Positions 1 through 6,607 of a stretch of 8,819 bases of DNA are shown one piece after another. The DNA is taken from assembly GCA_903860995.1 (NCBI GenBank), contig CAIOSS010000629.1:1-8819 (forward strand). The letters are read 5' to 3'. A program made the position numbers and the translations under genes. How positions within the stretch are numbered: position 1 is the first letter of the stretch; each line of letters starts with the position of its first letter. Source of the stretch: an uncultured delta proteobacterium (GTDB taxonomy: Bacteria; Myxococcota_A; Polyangia; Polyangiales; Ga0077539). The notes beneath the pieces are model-generated. The model was given only the letters and a program-made list of their open reading frames with translations, had not been told where the DNA came from and did not search any database.

Positions 1-570
1 GAGCAGCGGGTCGGTGAGAGGGTCGGGCAGGGCGGCGGGCGCGAGCGGGCGCTCGAGCTCCCCGCGGGCGCGGGCGATGTAGTCGTCGAGGGTGGCGTCG
101 CGGCGGGCGCTCGGGAGGTCGTCGACGGGGCCTGGCGGCTGCGAGCTGGCGGGGCGCAGCCCGTCGAGCGAGCCCGCGACGAGGTAGGTGGGGAGGTCGA
201 GCACCTGGCCGAGGAGGGTGGGGTCGACGCCCTTCACCAGCACGCCCGCGATGCGCTCGCCGCGGGTGATCATCATCGGGTTGATGAGGAAGGGCGCGGC
301 GCCGGTGACGCCCGGCGTGGCGCGCACCGAGGCCATCACCTCGCGGTACTCCGAGAAGTCCCAGCCGTACTTCAGCACCAGGACGTGGGCGTTGACCCCG
401 AGCACCTTGCTGCGAAACGACTCCTGGAAGCCCGACGTGATCGCGAGGGTGACCGAGAGGGCCCACACGCCGAGGGCGATGCCCAGGATGGCGATGACGC
501 CGATGATGGAGACGAAGGCGCGGCGGCGCGCCCGGAGGTAGCGACCCGCGATCTGGAGGGCGAAGTCCAC
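1..570 (-). CDS. ABC transporter permease, LolC/LolE-like (partial, N-terminal 190 residues)
   Basis: This is the N-terminal part of a FtsX/MacB-type inner-membrane permease of the lipoprotein-releasing (LolCDE) kind; the rest lies beyond base 1. Residues 1-16 form the Arg-rich cytoplasmic start typical of the family (IAGRYLRARRR). Residues 18-43 are a hydrophobic membrane segment followed by SGFQESF, matching the LolC pattern (G-ITLGV-AL...NGFE). Residues 44-130 fit the start of the periplasmic domain. From about residue 136 the chain becomes Pro/Asp/Arg-rich and low in complexity, an insertion not present at this point in E. coli LolC. I chose the GTG at 570 because GAGAG lies upstream and the family motif begins almost at once. 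An in-frame ATG at 597 would add nine residues (MRARSREPT). A LolCDE function is inferred; the partner ATPase is not in view, and a MacB-like exporter is possible. Confidence 0.85.
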   Translation of the reverse strand, partial: MDFALQIAGRYLRARRRAFVSIIGVIAILGIALGVWALSVTLAITSGFQESFRSKVLGVNAHVLVLKYGWDFSEYREVMASVRATPGVTGAAPFLINPMMITRGERIAGVLVKGVDPTLLGQVLDLPTYLVAGSLDGLRPASSQPPGPVDDLPSARRDATLDDYIARARGELERPLAPAALPDPLTDPLL

Positions 571-679
571 CGTCGGCTCTCTACTCCGGGCGCGCATGGG
601 TGCCAACCCTGCGACGCGCGTCAGTGCGACAGGAATGTCAGCGTGGTGGATCACGGCGGCGGACGTTAGAGTCCTCGCC
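571..679. promoter_or_regulatory. Divergent control region between the ABC permease and the lipoprotein gene
   Basis: This short spacer must hold the promoters of two genes that read away from each other. It contains a near-palindrome at 627-640 (CGACAGGAATGTCA) and a -10-like TAGAGT at 667-672 for the rightward gene. On the minus strand CTGACA (641-636) resembles a -35 element, but no good -10 follows at 16-18 bp. Only the positions are seen; shared control of the two genes is inferred. Confidence 0.35.
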
Positions 680-682
680 GTG
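667..682 (+). promoter_or_regulatory. Candidate -10 element and leaderless start of the lipoprotein gene
   Basis: TAGAGT (667-672) fits the TAnnnT minimum of a sigma-70 -10 element and ends 7 nt before the GTG at 680, the usual distance to a transcription start. No Shine-Dalgarno sequence precedes the GTG. Both facts fit a transcript that begins at the start codon. No -35 is recognisable: the 17-bp position reads TGGTGG. Confidence 0.35.
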
Positions 683-2287
683 TCTCGCTTGCTTGCCTCG
701 CTCGCGATGGTCCTCGCCGCGTGCTCGAACGAAGTCCCGCCTGGCCCTTCCCCCGACGCCGGCCCCGCGAGCGACGTCGCCACGCCGCGCTGCGCCGTGC
801 GCTTCGACGGCGAGGCCTCCCTCCGGGTGCGCACCAGCGAGCGCCGCCGCATGCGGATGGTGGTCGACCCGCCGACGCCGGGCGTCGGGCTGCGCGTCGG
901 CGTCGTGGGGGTCGGGCTCGACGCCTCGCTCACCGAGACGCGGGTGGTCACCGGGCCCGACGGCTCGGCCGTGACCGAGCTCATCGCGCCGACCGACAGC
1001 GCCACGTTTCGGGTGCGGGCGACCGCCGAGTGCGGCGCGGAGGCCTCCGTCGAGGTGGCCGTGGGCGACCGGGGCTTCGGCTCCATCGTCGCCGAGGCGG
1101 CGTACCGTGGCTCCCGCACGCCCTCGCGCCTCGAGATCAACATCGCCTCCGGCAGCGAGTGCCCGGCCATGGGCGGCGACCCCGCCCGACGCACGATGGT
1201 TCCGCTGCCGGGGGGCATGGTGCGCTTCGGTTCGCTCCCGGCCGACCTTACCTTCACGGTGTGGGCGCAGGCCATCGGCGCCTCCGGCCTGGTGCTCGCA
1301 CAGGGCTGCGCGGCGCCGCAGACCGTCCGCGCCGACCAGGACTCCGCCGCGTCGGTGCTCTTCGTCGACCGCCCGCTGCGCCTCGCCGACCGCTACGCCC
1401 TCGACCTCTCCTTCGACCTCGCCGCGACCGCCACCGGGCTCCGCGACCGCTGGACGGCGCCGGTCCGCCGCGAGCTCACCGCCGCCGGGTCGACCGCCGG
1501 CGTCATCGTCCGGGAGGTCTCCCGCGCCGTAGGCGAGGCCAGCGGGTCCGCCGACGGCGGCGCGTCCGCCCTGCAGGGGGCCTTCGACGCGGCCGTCCGC
1601 GCGGGCCTCGGCGCGCGCTTCGAGGCCGAGCTCACCACCCGCGGGCTCCTGCTAGAAAACAGCTTCGACCAGATCGCCTCGACGACCGCCCGCGCCCTCG
1701 GCGCCGTGCACTGGGTGGTCACCTTCCCCGTGGCCTCTGGCGGCGTCGCCCCGACGGAGTCCGTGGTGGTCCTCGACCCGGGCACCCCCGACGTGGCCCG
1801 CGACGACGCCCGGCTCTCGCTCCCCACCGAAGGGGCCATCGGGCTCTCGGTCGGCACCGGCGACATCGCCACGCTCTCGCTCGACCACACCAGCCTCCCG
1901 TGGGCCCGCGTCGCCCGCGGCGCGCTGGGCGCGGTCACCGTCCGCCTCGGCGCCTCCACCACCGGCGAGTACGTCGCCGCGCCGCTCTGCCCCGTCGCCG
2001 CGACCGTGCTTCGCGACGCCAGCGGCGTCTGCGACGCTGCGTGCATCCAGGTGGCCTGCCGCCGCGCCGTCGAAGCCCTCGCGCGGGTCTTCGACGACGA
2101 GGTCGCGGGCCAGCTCGCCGTCCGCTCGGCGACGTCGTTCCGCATGGCCGCGGTGGCGACCCCGATGCCCGGGAGCCTCGTGGTCGACCGGGCGCAGGGC
2201 GTCTTCGTGGGCCAGTGGACGGCCGAGCCGGCCGCCACCCTCAACGGCTCCTGGACGCTCCAGCACATCGAGCCGATGCCCCGGTAG
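680..2287 (+). CDS. Predicted lipoprotein of unknown function, Ig-like N-terminal half
   Basis: I do not recognise this 535-residue protein. From the GTG at 680 it has a short lipoprotein signal (VSRLLASLAMVLAAC) with lipobox L-A-A-C and lipidated Cys15, then a Pro/Asp/Ala-rich linker (16-35). The linker lacks an obvious retention rule, so outer-membrane attachment is inferred. Residues 36-128 look like a beta-sandwich of the Ig/invasin kind (alternating hydrophobics, GPDGSA turn, Cys38/Cys118). Residues 132-232 are a second beta-rich segment with Cys161 and Cys210. Residues 233-345 are mostly helical and 345-430 mixed. Cys437, 451, 455 and 460 cluster in 437-460, making eight mature cysteines, which fits disulfides. 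The end repeats G-x-W (511-513, 523-525). In-frame ATGs at 596 and 635 would bury the signal behind 28 or 15 extra residues, so I prefer 680. The stop is 3 bp before the next gene, suggesting coupling. Confidence 0.75.
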   Translation: MSRLLASLAMVLAACSNEVPPGPSPDAGPASDVATPRCAVRFDGEASLRVRTSERRRMRMVVDPPTPGVGLRVGVVGVGLDASLTETRVVTGPDGSAVTELIAPTDSATFRVRATAECGAEASVEVAVGDRGFGSIVAEAAYRGSRTPSRLEINIASGSECPAMGGDPARRTMVPLPGGMVRFGSLPADLTFTVWAQAIGASGLVLAQGCAAPQTVRADQDSAASVLFVDRPLRLADRYALDLSFDLAATATGLRDRWTAPVRRELTAAGSTAGVIVREVSRAVGEASGSADGGASALQGAFDAAVRAGLGARFEAELTTRGLLLENSFDQIASTTARALGAVHWVVTFPVASGGVAPTESVVVLDPGTPDVARDDARLSLPTEGAIGLSVGTGDIATLSLDHTSLPWARVARGALGAVTVRLGASTTGEYVAAPLCPVAATVLRDASGVCDAACIQVACRRAVEALARVFDDEVAGQLAVRSATSFRMAAVATPMPGSLVVDRAQGVFVGQWTAEPAATLNGSWTLQHIEPMPR

Positions 2288-2290
2288 GCC

Positions 2291-2731
2291 ATGGACGACG
2301 CCTCGCTCGCGGCCCTGCGGCGCACCACCGAGCTTGCCCTCGACCGCGCCCGCCGCGAGCTGGCCCGGCGCCACGACGCGCTCGCCGAGGCCAACGCCGA
2401 GCGCGGGCGGCTCGGCCTCGCACGATCGGCGCTGCAGTCCAGGCACGCTCGGTGGGAAGAGCGCATGCGCGCCCTCACTGGACATACCCTGTCCGCCCGG
2501 GAGCTGCTCGACCTGCGGCGGCAGGGGGCGGCCCTCGAGGCGGGCCTGACGGCGCTCGCGGCGCGTCATGCCGAGGCTGGGGCCGGCGTGGGCCGCGCCG
2601 CGGAGGCGCTGGAAGAGGCGCGACGCGCGGCGGGAGAGCTGCTCGCGCGGCAGCGCTGGACCGACGAGGAGTGTCGTCGCGGGCACGAGGCGCGCGCACG
2701 CCAGGCAGCCCTACGGGAGGACGAGGACTGA
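2291..2731 (+). CDS. Small coiled-coil protein, FliJ/YscO-like in shape
   Basis: This 146-residue, very Ala/Arg/Glu-rich protein has heptad-like patterns and almost no beta-forming stretches. It reads as a helical hairpin: helix one about 3-60, a turn near 62-68 (LTGHTLS), helix two about 69-143, and an acidic end (REDED). There is no signal peptide or membrane segment, so it is probably cytoplasmic. Length and layout match the flagellar/type III stalk proteins FliJ and YscO (about 145-155 residues), which sit in the export ATPase ring. That comparison rests on shape only, since coiled coils diverge to little sequence identity and no export gene is next to it. A generic structural coiled coil is equally possible. 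It starts 3 bp after the lipoprotein stop with no strong ribosome site, so translation probably depends on the upstream gene. Confidence 0.7.
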   Translation: MDDASLAALRRTTELALDRARRELARRHDALAEANAERGRLGLARSALQSRHARWEERMRALTGHTLSARELLDLRRQGAALEAGLTALAARHAEAGAGVGRAAEALEEARRAAGELLARQRWTDEECRRGHEARARQAALREDED

Positions 2732-2765
2732 CATCCCTGTCACGGTGGGCGGTGGCGACCACTGC
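2729..2765 (+). terminator. Tandem hairpins at the end of the lipoprotein/coiled-coil unit
   Basis: Two inverted repeats follow one another. TGACA-TCCC-TGTCA (2729-2742) begins on the stop codon itself. GCGGTGG-CGA-CCACTGC (2749-2765) forms a 7-bp stem, with one G-T pair, over a 3-nt loop. Neither is followed by a T-run, so this is not a classical intrinsic terminator. The first repeat could instead be a protein-binding site. Confidence 0.3.
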
Positions 2766-3275
2766 TCCGGCGCGGTCAGCAGATCAATCGCCTTGCGTGA
2801 CTCATCGTGCCAACGAACGCAATGAACTTCTCGCGCAACAGGGCTTTACGGCAGGCCTTGGCGACCCCATTCATGAGAGGCCGACCGTTCGATGGGTACA
2901 GGTAGGTGATGGCCCGGCTTCTGCTACGGAGTTCGTGACTGAATATCGGCAAGAGAGGTCGGGAATACCCGGCGTCCCCCGTGCGTAAGGTGCTTCGGCC
3001 CTGCGTCGCCCCCCTGAAGGTCGAGGCAGTGGAGCACATATCAGGAAGGCTGCAACCAATCGGTTGGGTACTTCGTAGATCGAACACCCCGGCAGAGCGT
3101 CCGAGCATCCTGCCTTCGTTGAACAGCTCCGGTCCCCCATCTGATTCACCAGCGTGGTGACGTCTACGGCACCCCCTACCCGGAGCCGTTACCGCACTGG
3201 AAGGTCTCGCGCTTGCTGCGCCCCTCAAAAGGCCCATCGAGCATCGTAGTCGTAGGGCAACGAATCGAGGTCATC
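2732..3275. other. Low-GC intergenic stretch without a convincing gene
   Basis: Hand counts of five 60-base lines here give about 57-62% G+C, against about 75% for a line in the neighbouring lipoprotein gene. The stretch holds the 3' hairpins of the upstream unit, an inverted repeat at 3146-3160 and the ribosome site of the sigma gene. The longest frame is on the minus strand (3237 to 2776, 153 codons). I recognise no family in it, and its N-terminal half shows no coding-like codon bias. In 40 codons near its C-terminal end (about 2820-2940) third positions are clearly more GC-rich (about 72%) than first or second (about 50%), so that part may be a gene fragment. I see no tRNA T-loop, no IS ends and no CRISPR repeats. 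The 5-bp hairpin CAACC-AATC-GGTTG (3053-3066) is probably chance. Confidence 0.6.
3146..3160. promoter_or_regulatory. Perfect inverted repeat TCACCA-GCG-TGGTGA, candidate operator
   Basis: Two exact 6-bp half-sites are separated by 3 bp, 115 bp upstream of the sigma factor ATG. The size and spacing suit a dimeric repressor or activator. A TTGAAC hexamer at 3119-3124 could be a -35 element just upstream, but no good -10 lies at 17 bp. The regulator is unknown. Confidence 0.35.
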
Positions 3276-4685
3276 ATGGCGAAGCAGTCGTCGGCCAAGG
3301 TCATTCATTCCACCACGGCTTCGGCTTCGGTCGAGGACGTTCAACTCATCAACCATTCGGCGATCACGTCGCAGCTCCTCGAGCCCCAGGTCGTGATCAC
3401 CTCCATTCCCAACGTCGAGCCCACGGAGTCCGAGCTGGCCGAGGGGGCCGCGGACGTCGCCGTCGCCTCGAAGGACGATGTCGCCGAGGGCGCGCTCACC
3501 CGCTACTTCCGGGACATGTCCGCGTACCCCGTGATGACCCCCGCCCTGGAGGTCCAGGCGGCAGAGGAGTTCCTGGCCGGGGAGATCGCCCGGTGGCGGG
3601 CGGTGTTCTCGTATCCGCCCGCGGTCGAGCGCGTCGCGCCCGTCGTCGAGGCCGCGCTCGCTCGCCTCGCCGAGCCGGTCGTGCTGCCGGAGTTCGAGAA
3701 GCTCCGCAAGCTGGTGAAGCTCTACCGGAAGAACCGCTCGAAGCTCGACCGGGTGTCGGTGAAGAAGTGGGAGACCACCCTCGACGCGCTCGCGCCGCGG
3801 CTCCGCGCGCTCGACGCCGACCGGCTCTTCATCGAGTCCGTCGACCACGAGCTCAGCCGCTTCGCGCGCGGGGCCAACGACGACGACGCCGAGCTCGACG
3901 AGGAGGAGTTCGAGACGGGCCAGGTGCTGTCGAGCGGCTTCTGCAAGTACCTCACGATGGTCAGCGCCGCCCGGGCCCGGGTGTACAAGGTCAAGAACCG
4001 CTTCGTGGCGGCCAACCTGCGGCTCGTGGTCTCCATCGCGCGCCGCTACAACCGCGGCCGCATGCCGCTCATCGACCTGATCCAGGAGGGCAACCTCGGG
4101 CTCATCAAGGCCGTCGAGCGCTTCGACCACCTGCGCGGCTACCGCTTCAGCACGTACGCGAGCTGGTGGATCCGCCACGCGATCTCCCGCGCGCTCGCAG
4201 ACAAGGGCCGGGCCGTGCGCATCCCGGTGCACATGCTCGACACCTACAACCGGGTGCAGCGCACCACGCAGCAGATGGCCGCGCGCCTCGGCCGCGAGCC
4301 CTCCCTCGCGGAGGTCTCCGTCGAGACCGGCATCGCCCTGGAGAAGCTGGAGCGCATCCAGAAGGACTGGGCGGAGACCCCGTTCTCCCTCGACAAGCCC
4401 GTCAACGACGAGGACGGGCGGCGCTTCATCGACATGCTCGAGGACGACAAGATCATCTCGCCCCTCGAGCACGTCATGACCGTGAGCTGGTCCAACGAGG
4501 TGCACCGGCTGCTCGACACCCTGTCGCCGATGGAGGCCCGCATCCTCCGCTGGCGCTTCGGCCTCGACGACGAGGAGGAGCTCACCCTCAAGGAGATCGG
4601 CGACAAGTACAACCTGTCGCGCGAGCGCATCCGCCAGCTCCAGGAGCAGGCCCTCACCAAGATGCGCAAGCAGATCCGCGAGTAG
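3276..4685 (+). CDS. RNA polymerase sigma factor, sigma-70 family (RpoD-like, group 2)
   Basis: This 469-residue factor directs RNA polymerase to a set of promoters. Residues 1-70 are low-complexity and unlike region 1.1. Region 1.2 covers about 72-100 (ALTRYFRDMS). A long non-conserved segment (101-238) has an acidic run at 202-213. Region 2 spans 239-312 with the core-binding LIDLIQEGNLGL and the melting motif FSTYASWWIR. Region 3 is about 313-395 (RIPVHMLD). Region 4 is about 405-462 and ends in the -35-reading helix SRERIRQLQ. The ATG at 3276 is chosen because GAGG (3267-3270) lies 5 nt upstream; an ATG at 3213 lacks this. The chain stops soon after region 4 and has no region 1.1, so an alternative or stress sigma is more likely than the housekeeping one. 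Region 2.4 has His301 and Ser304 at the RpoD Gln437 and Thr440 positions. No anti-sigma gene is adjacent. Confidence 0.93.
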   Translation: MAKQSSAKVIHSTTASASVEDVQLINHSAITSQLLEPQVVITSIPNVEPTESELAEGAADVAVASKDDVAEGALTRYFRDMSAYPVMTPALEVQAAEEFLAGEIARWRAVFSYPPAVERVAPVVEAALARLAEPVVLPEFEKLRKLVKLYRKNRSKLDRVSVKKWETTLDALAPRLRALDADRLFIESVDHELSRFARGANDDDAELDEEEFETGQVLSSGFCKYLTMVSAARARVYKVKNRFVAANLRLVVSIARRYNRGRMPLIDLIQEGNLGLIKAVERFDHLRGYRFSTYASWWIRHAISRALADKGRAVRIPVHMLDTYNRVQRTTQQMAARLGREPSLAEVSVETGIALEKLERIQKDWAETPFSLDKPVNDEDGRRFIDMLEDDKIISPLEHVMTVSWSNEVHRLLDTLSPMEARILRWRFGLDDEEELTLKEIGDKYNLSRERIRQLQEQALTKMRKQIRE

Positions 4686-4753
4686 GGCGACCTCGCCCTC
4701 TCCCTCTCTCCCTCCCCCCACGGCCTCGATCGGTCTCCCGCGCCGATCCGAGG
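4685..4753. terminator. Convergent terminator region between the sigma gene and ptsI
   Basis: GGGCG-ACCT-CGCCC (4685-4698) forms a hairpin starting on the last base of the sigma stop codon. Pure pyrimidine follows from 4696 to 4719, C-rich and G-free in the sigma transcript, which resembles a Rho loading site. A second stem pairs 4724-4733 with 4743-4753 (CCTCGATCGG / CCGATCCGAGG, one bulged C) and would form in either transcript. No T-run is present, so Rho-assisted or bidirectional termination is inferred. Confidence 0.4.
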
Positions 4754-4765
4754 TCGTCGGCCTCT

Positions 4766-6607
4766 CTATTCCCCCTTGGGTCCGCCCACGTACTCCGGCA
4801 GCACGAAGGTGCCGGTCTCGGTGAAGGTGCCGTTCTCGCCGTTGGAGAGCAGCGTCGCGAACACCGACTCGTAGCGTTCGCGCACCCGCAGCTCGACCTC
4901 CTCGGCCGACGCGATGCCCAGCAGCTCTTCGGCGAAGACCTTCGCCTCGGGCAGGTCGATGCGCCGAAGGGCCTCCTTGATCTCCGGCACCGCCGTCGGC
5001 TCGACGGAGAGCTCGAGCACCCCGAGGCCCACCAGCACCGGCACCGCCAGGAGCTCGGCCGCCATCGCGCCGCAGAGGGCGCACGGGATGCCCCGCTCCT
5101 TCGCCGCGCGGCTCACCGTCGCGATGGCCCGCAGGATCGCCGGGTCGAAGGGCCGCGCGAGGTGCGCGACGTGCTCGTTGCCGCGGTCGATGGCGAGCGT
5201 GTACTGCATCAGGTCGTTGGTGCCGATGGAGAAGAAGTCCGCCTCACGGGCAAGCAGGTCGGACATGGTCACGGCGCTCGGGGTCTCGACCATGATGCCG
5301 AAGGGCACGTCGCGGAACGGCAGCCCCGCGGCGCGCAGCTCCTCCTTCGCGCGGTCGAACTCCCCGCGGGAGGCGCGCAGCTCGCTCACCGCCGCGATCA
5401 TCGGGATCATCACCCGCACCTCGCCGAAGGCCGACGCCCGGAGCATCGCCCGCAGCTGCGCGCGGAACACCTCGCGCTCGCGCAGCGCCAGGCGCACAGC
5501 GCGCATGCCGAGGGCGGGGTTCATCTCCTTGGGGATACGGAAGGCGGTGCTGAACTTGTCGCCGCCCAGGTCGAAGGTGCGGAGCGTCACCGAGCGCGGC
5601 GCCATCGTCGACACGATGCGCTTGAAGGTCTCGAACTGCTCCTCCTCGGTCGGCGGGTCGCGCCGGTCGATGTACAGGAACTCCGTGCGGTAGAGCCCGA
5701 TGCCGTCGGCCCCGTGGTCGATCGCGACGGCCACCTCGCCCGGCAGCTCGATGTTGGCCCGCAGCCGGATGGGCGTGCCGTCCCGGGTGCGCGCCGCGCC
5801 CGCGCGGTTGGAGCGCAGCGAGCGCACGAAGGCCGCGTAGCGCTCGCCCCGGTCGGTCGCGTCCGCGGCCTCGGCGTCGGTCGGGTTGCGCAGCACCACG
5901 CCCCGCAGACCGTCGACCACGAGCATGTCGCCCGTCGCGATGTGCCGCAGCGCGTCCGGCGCGCCCACCACCGCGGGGATGGTCAGCGCGCGCGCCATGA
6001 TGGCCGTGTGCGACGTGCCCGAGCCGACCTCCGTCACGAAGGCCATCACGTCGCTGCGCGCCAGCGCCGCCGTGTCGGCGGGCGAGAGCTCGTGGGCGAC
6101 CAGCACCACCGGGCCGTGCAGGTCGAGCGGCCGGGAGATCTCCATCGGCGCCCCCATCAGCTGCCGGAGCACCCGCTCGCCGACGAAGTCCACGTCGCTG
6201 CGCCGCTCGCGGAAGTAGTCGTCGTCGGCGCGGTCGAAGACCTCCTTGATCTTCTCGACGGTGCGCCGGAGCGCCCACTCGGCGTTGAGCCCCTCTTCGC
6301 GGATGGCCCGCTCGGACTGCTCGATGAGCAGCGCGTCGTCGAGCATCAGCAGGTGCGCGTCGAGGATGACCGAGTGGTCGCTCGCGTCGAGGCTGAGCCG
6401 CGCGCGGATCTGCTCCAACTGTACCCGCGCGGAGCCCAGGGCGACCCGCAGCCGCTGCACCTCGGCCTCGACGTCGTCGGGCGCGATGTGCCGCCGCGGC
6501 ACCGTCACCCGCCGACGATCGGCCACGAAGGCGCGCCCCACGACCACCCCCGGCGACGCGGGGATGCCCAGGAGCCTTCGCGGAGAGGCGTCGTCGACCT
6601 CGCTCAC
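4766..6607 (-). CDS. ptsI: Phosphoenolpyruvate-protein phosphotransferase (PTS enzyme I)
   Basis: Enzyme I takes phosphate from PEP onto a histidine and passes it to HPr, in the cytoplasm. The 613 residues cover the full family length. An N-terminal HPr-binding and swivel part (about 10-240) carries the phospho-acceptor His200 in GTSHTAIMAR. The C-terminal TIM barrel (about 265-590) keeps the PEP and magnesium residues Arg307 (LYRTEF), Arg343 (TLRTFDLGGDK), Glu441 (MVETPSA), Asp465 and Arg475 (GTNDLMQYTLAIDR) and Cys512. There is no GAF domain, so this is EI and not EI-Ntr. The GTG start at 6607 overlaps the HPr stop as GTGA and has GGAGG 4 nt upstream; a longer frame to 6712 has no family similarity in its extra 35 residues. 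Two oddities: the motif before His200 reads GSGTSH rather than GGRTSH, and Cys512 is followed by GA rather than the usual GE. Confidence 0.95.
   Translation of the reverse strand: MSEVDDASPRRLLGIPASPGVVVGRAFVADRRRVTVPRRHIAPDDVEAEVQRLRVALGSARVQLEQIRARLSLDASDHSVILDAHLLMLDDALLIEQSERAIREEGLNAEWALRRTVEKIKEVFDRADDDYFRERRSDVDFVGERVLRQLMGAPMEISRPLDLHGPVVLVAHELSPADTAALARSDVMAFVTEVGSGTSHTAIMARALTIPAVVGAPDALRHIATGDMLVVDGLRGVVLRNPTDAEAADATDRGERYAAFVRSLRSNRAGAARTRDGTPIRLRANIELPGEVAVAIDHGADGIGLYRTEFLYIDRRDPPTEEEQFETFKRIVSTMAPRSVTLRTFDLGGDKFSTAFRIPKEMNPALGMRAVRLALREREVFRAQLRAMLRASAFGEVRVMIPMIAAVSELRASRGEFDRAKEELRAAGLPFRDVPFGIMVETPSAVTMSDLLAREADFFSIGTNDLMQYTLAIDRGNEHVAHLARPFDPAILRAIATVSRAAKERGIPCALCGAMAAELLAVPVLVGLGVLELSVEPTAVPEIKEALRRIDLPEAKVFAEELLGIASAEEVELRVRERYESVFATLLSNGENGTFTETGTFVLPEYVGGPKGE

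Noticed and set aside
596..679. Upstream start of the lipoprotein gene at ATG 596 or 635
   Set aside because: Either start puts 28 or 15 residues before a compact lipoprotein signal, and neither has a well-placed ribosome site.
721..2988. Open plus-strand frame of 755 codons
   Set aside because: It is a shadow of the lipoprotein and coiled-coil genes: Arg/Pro-rich and low in complexity, with no signal or motif.
3053..3066. Hairpin CAACC-AATC-GGTTG
   Set aside because: A 5-bp stem with nothing around it, far from any gene end; likely chance.
2871..3149. Second minus-strand frame of 92 codons in the low-GC spacer
   Set aside because: It overlaps the longer frame there, and I recognise no motif or family in it.
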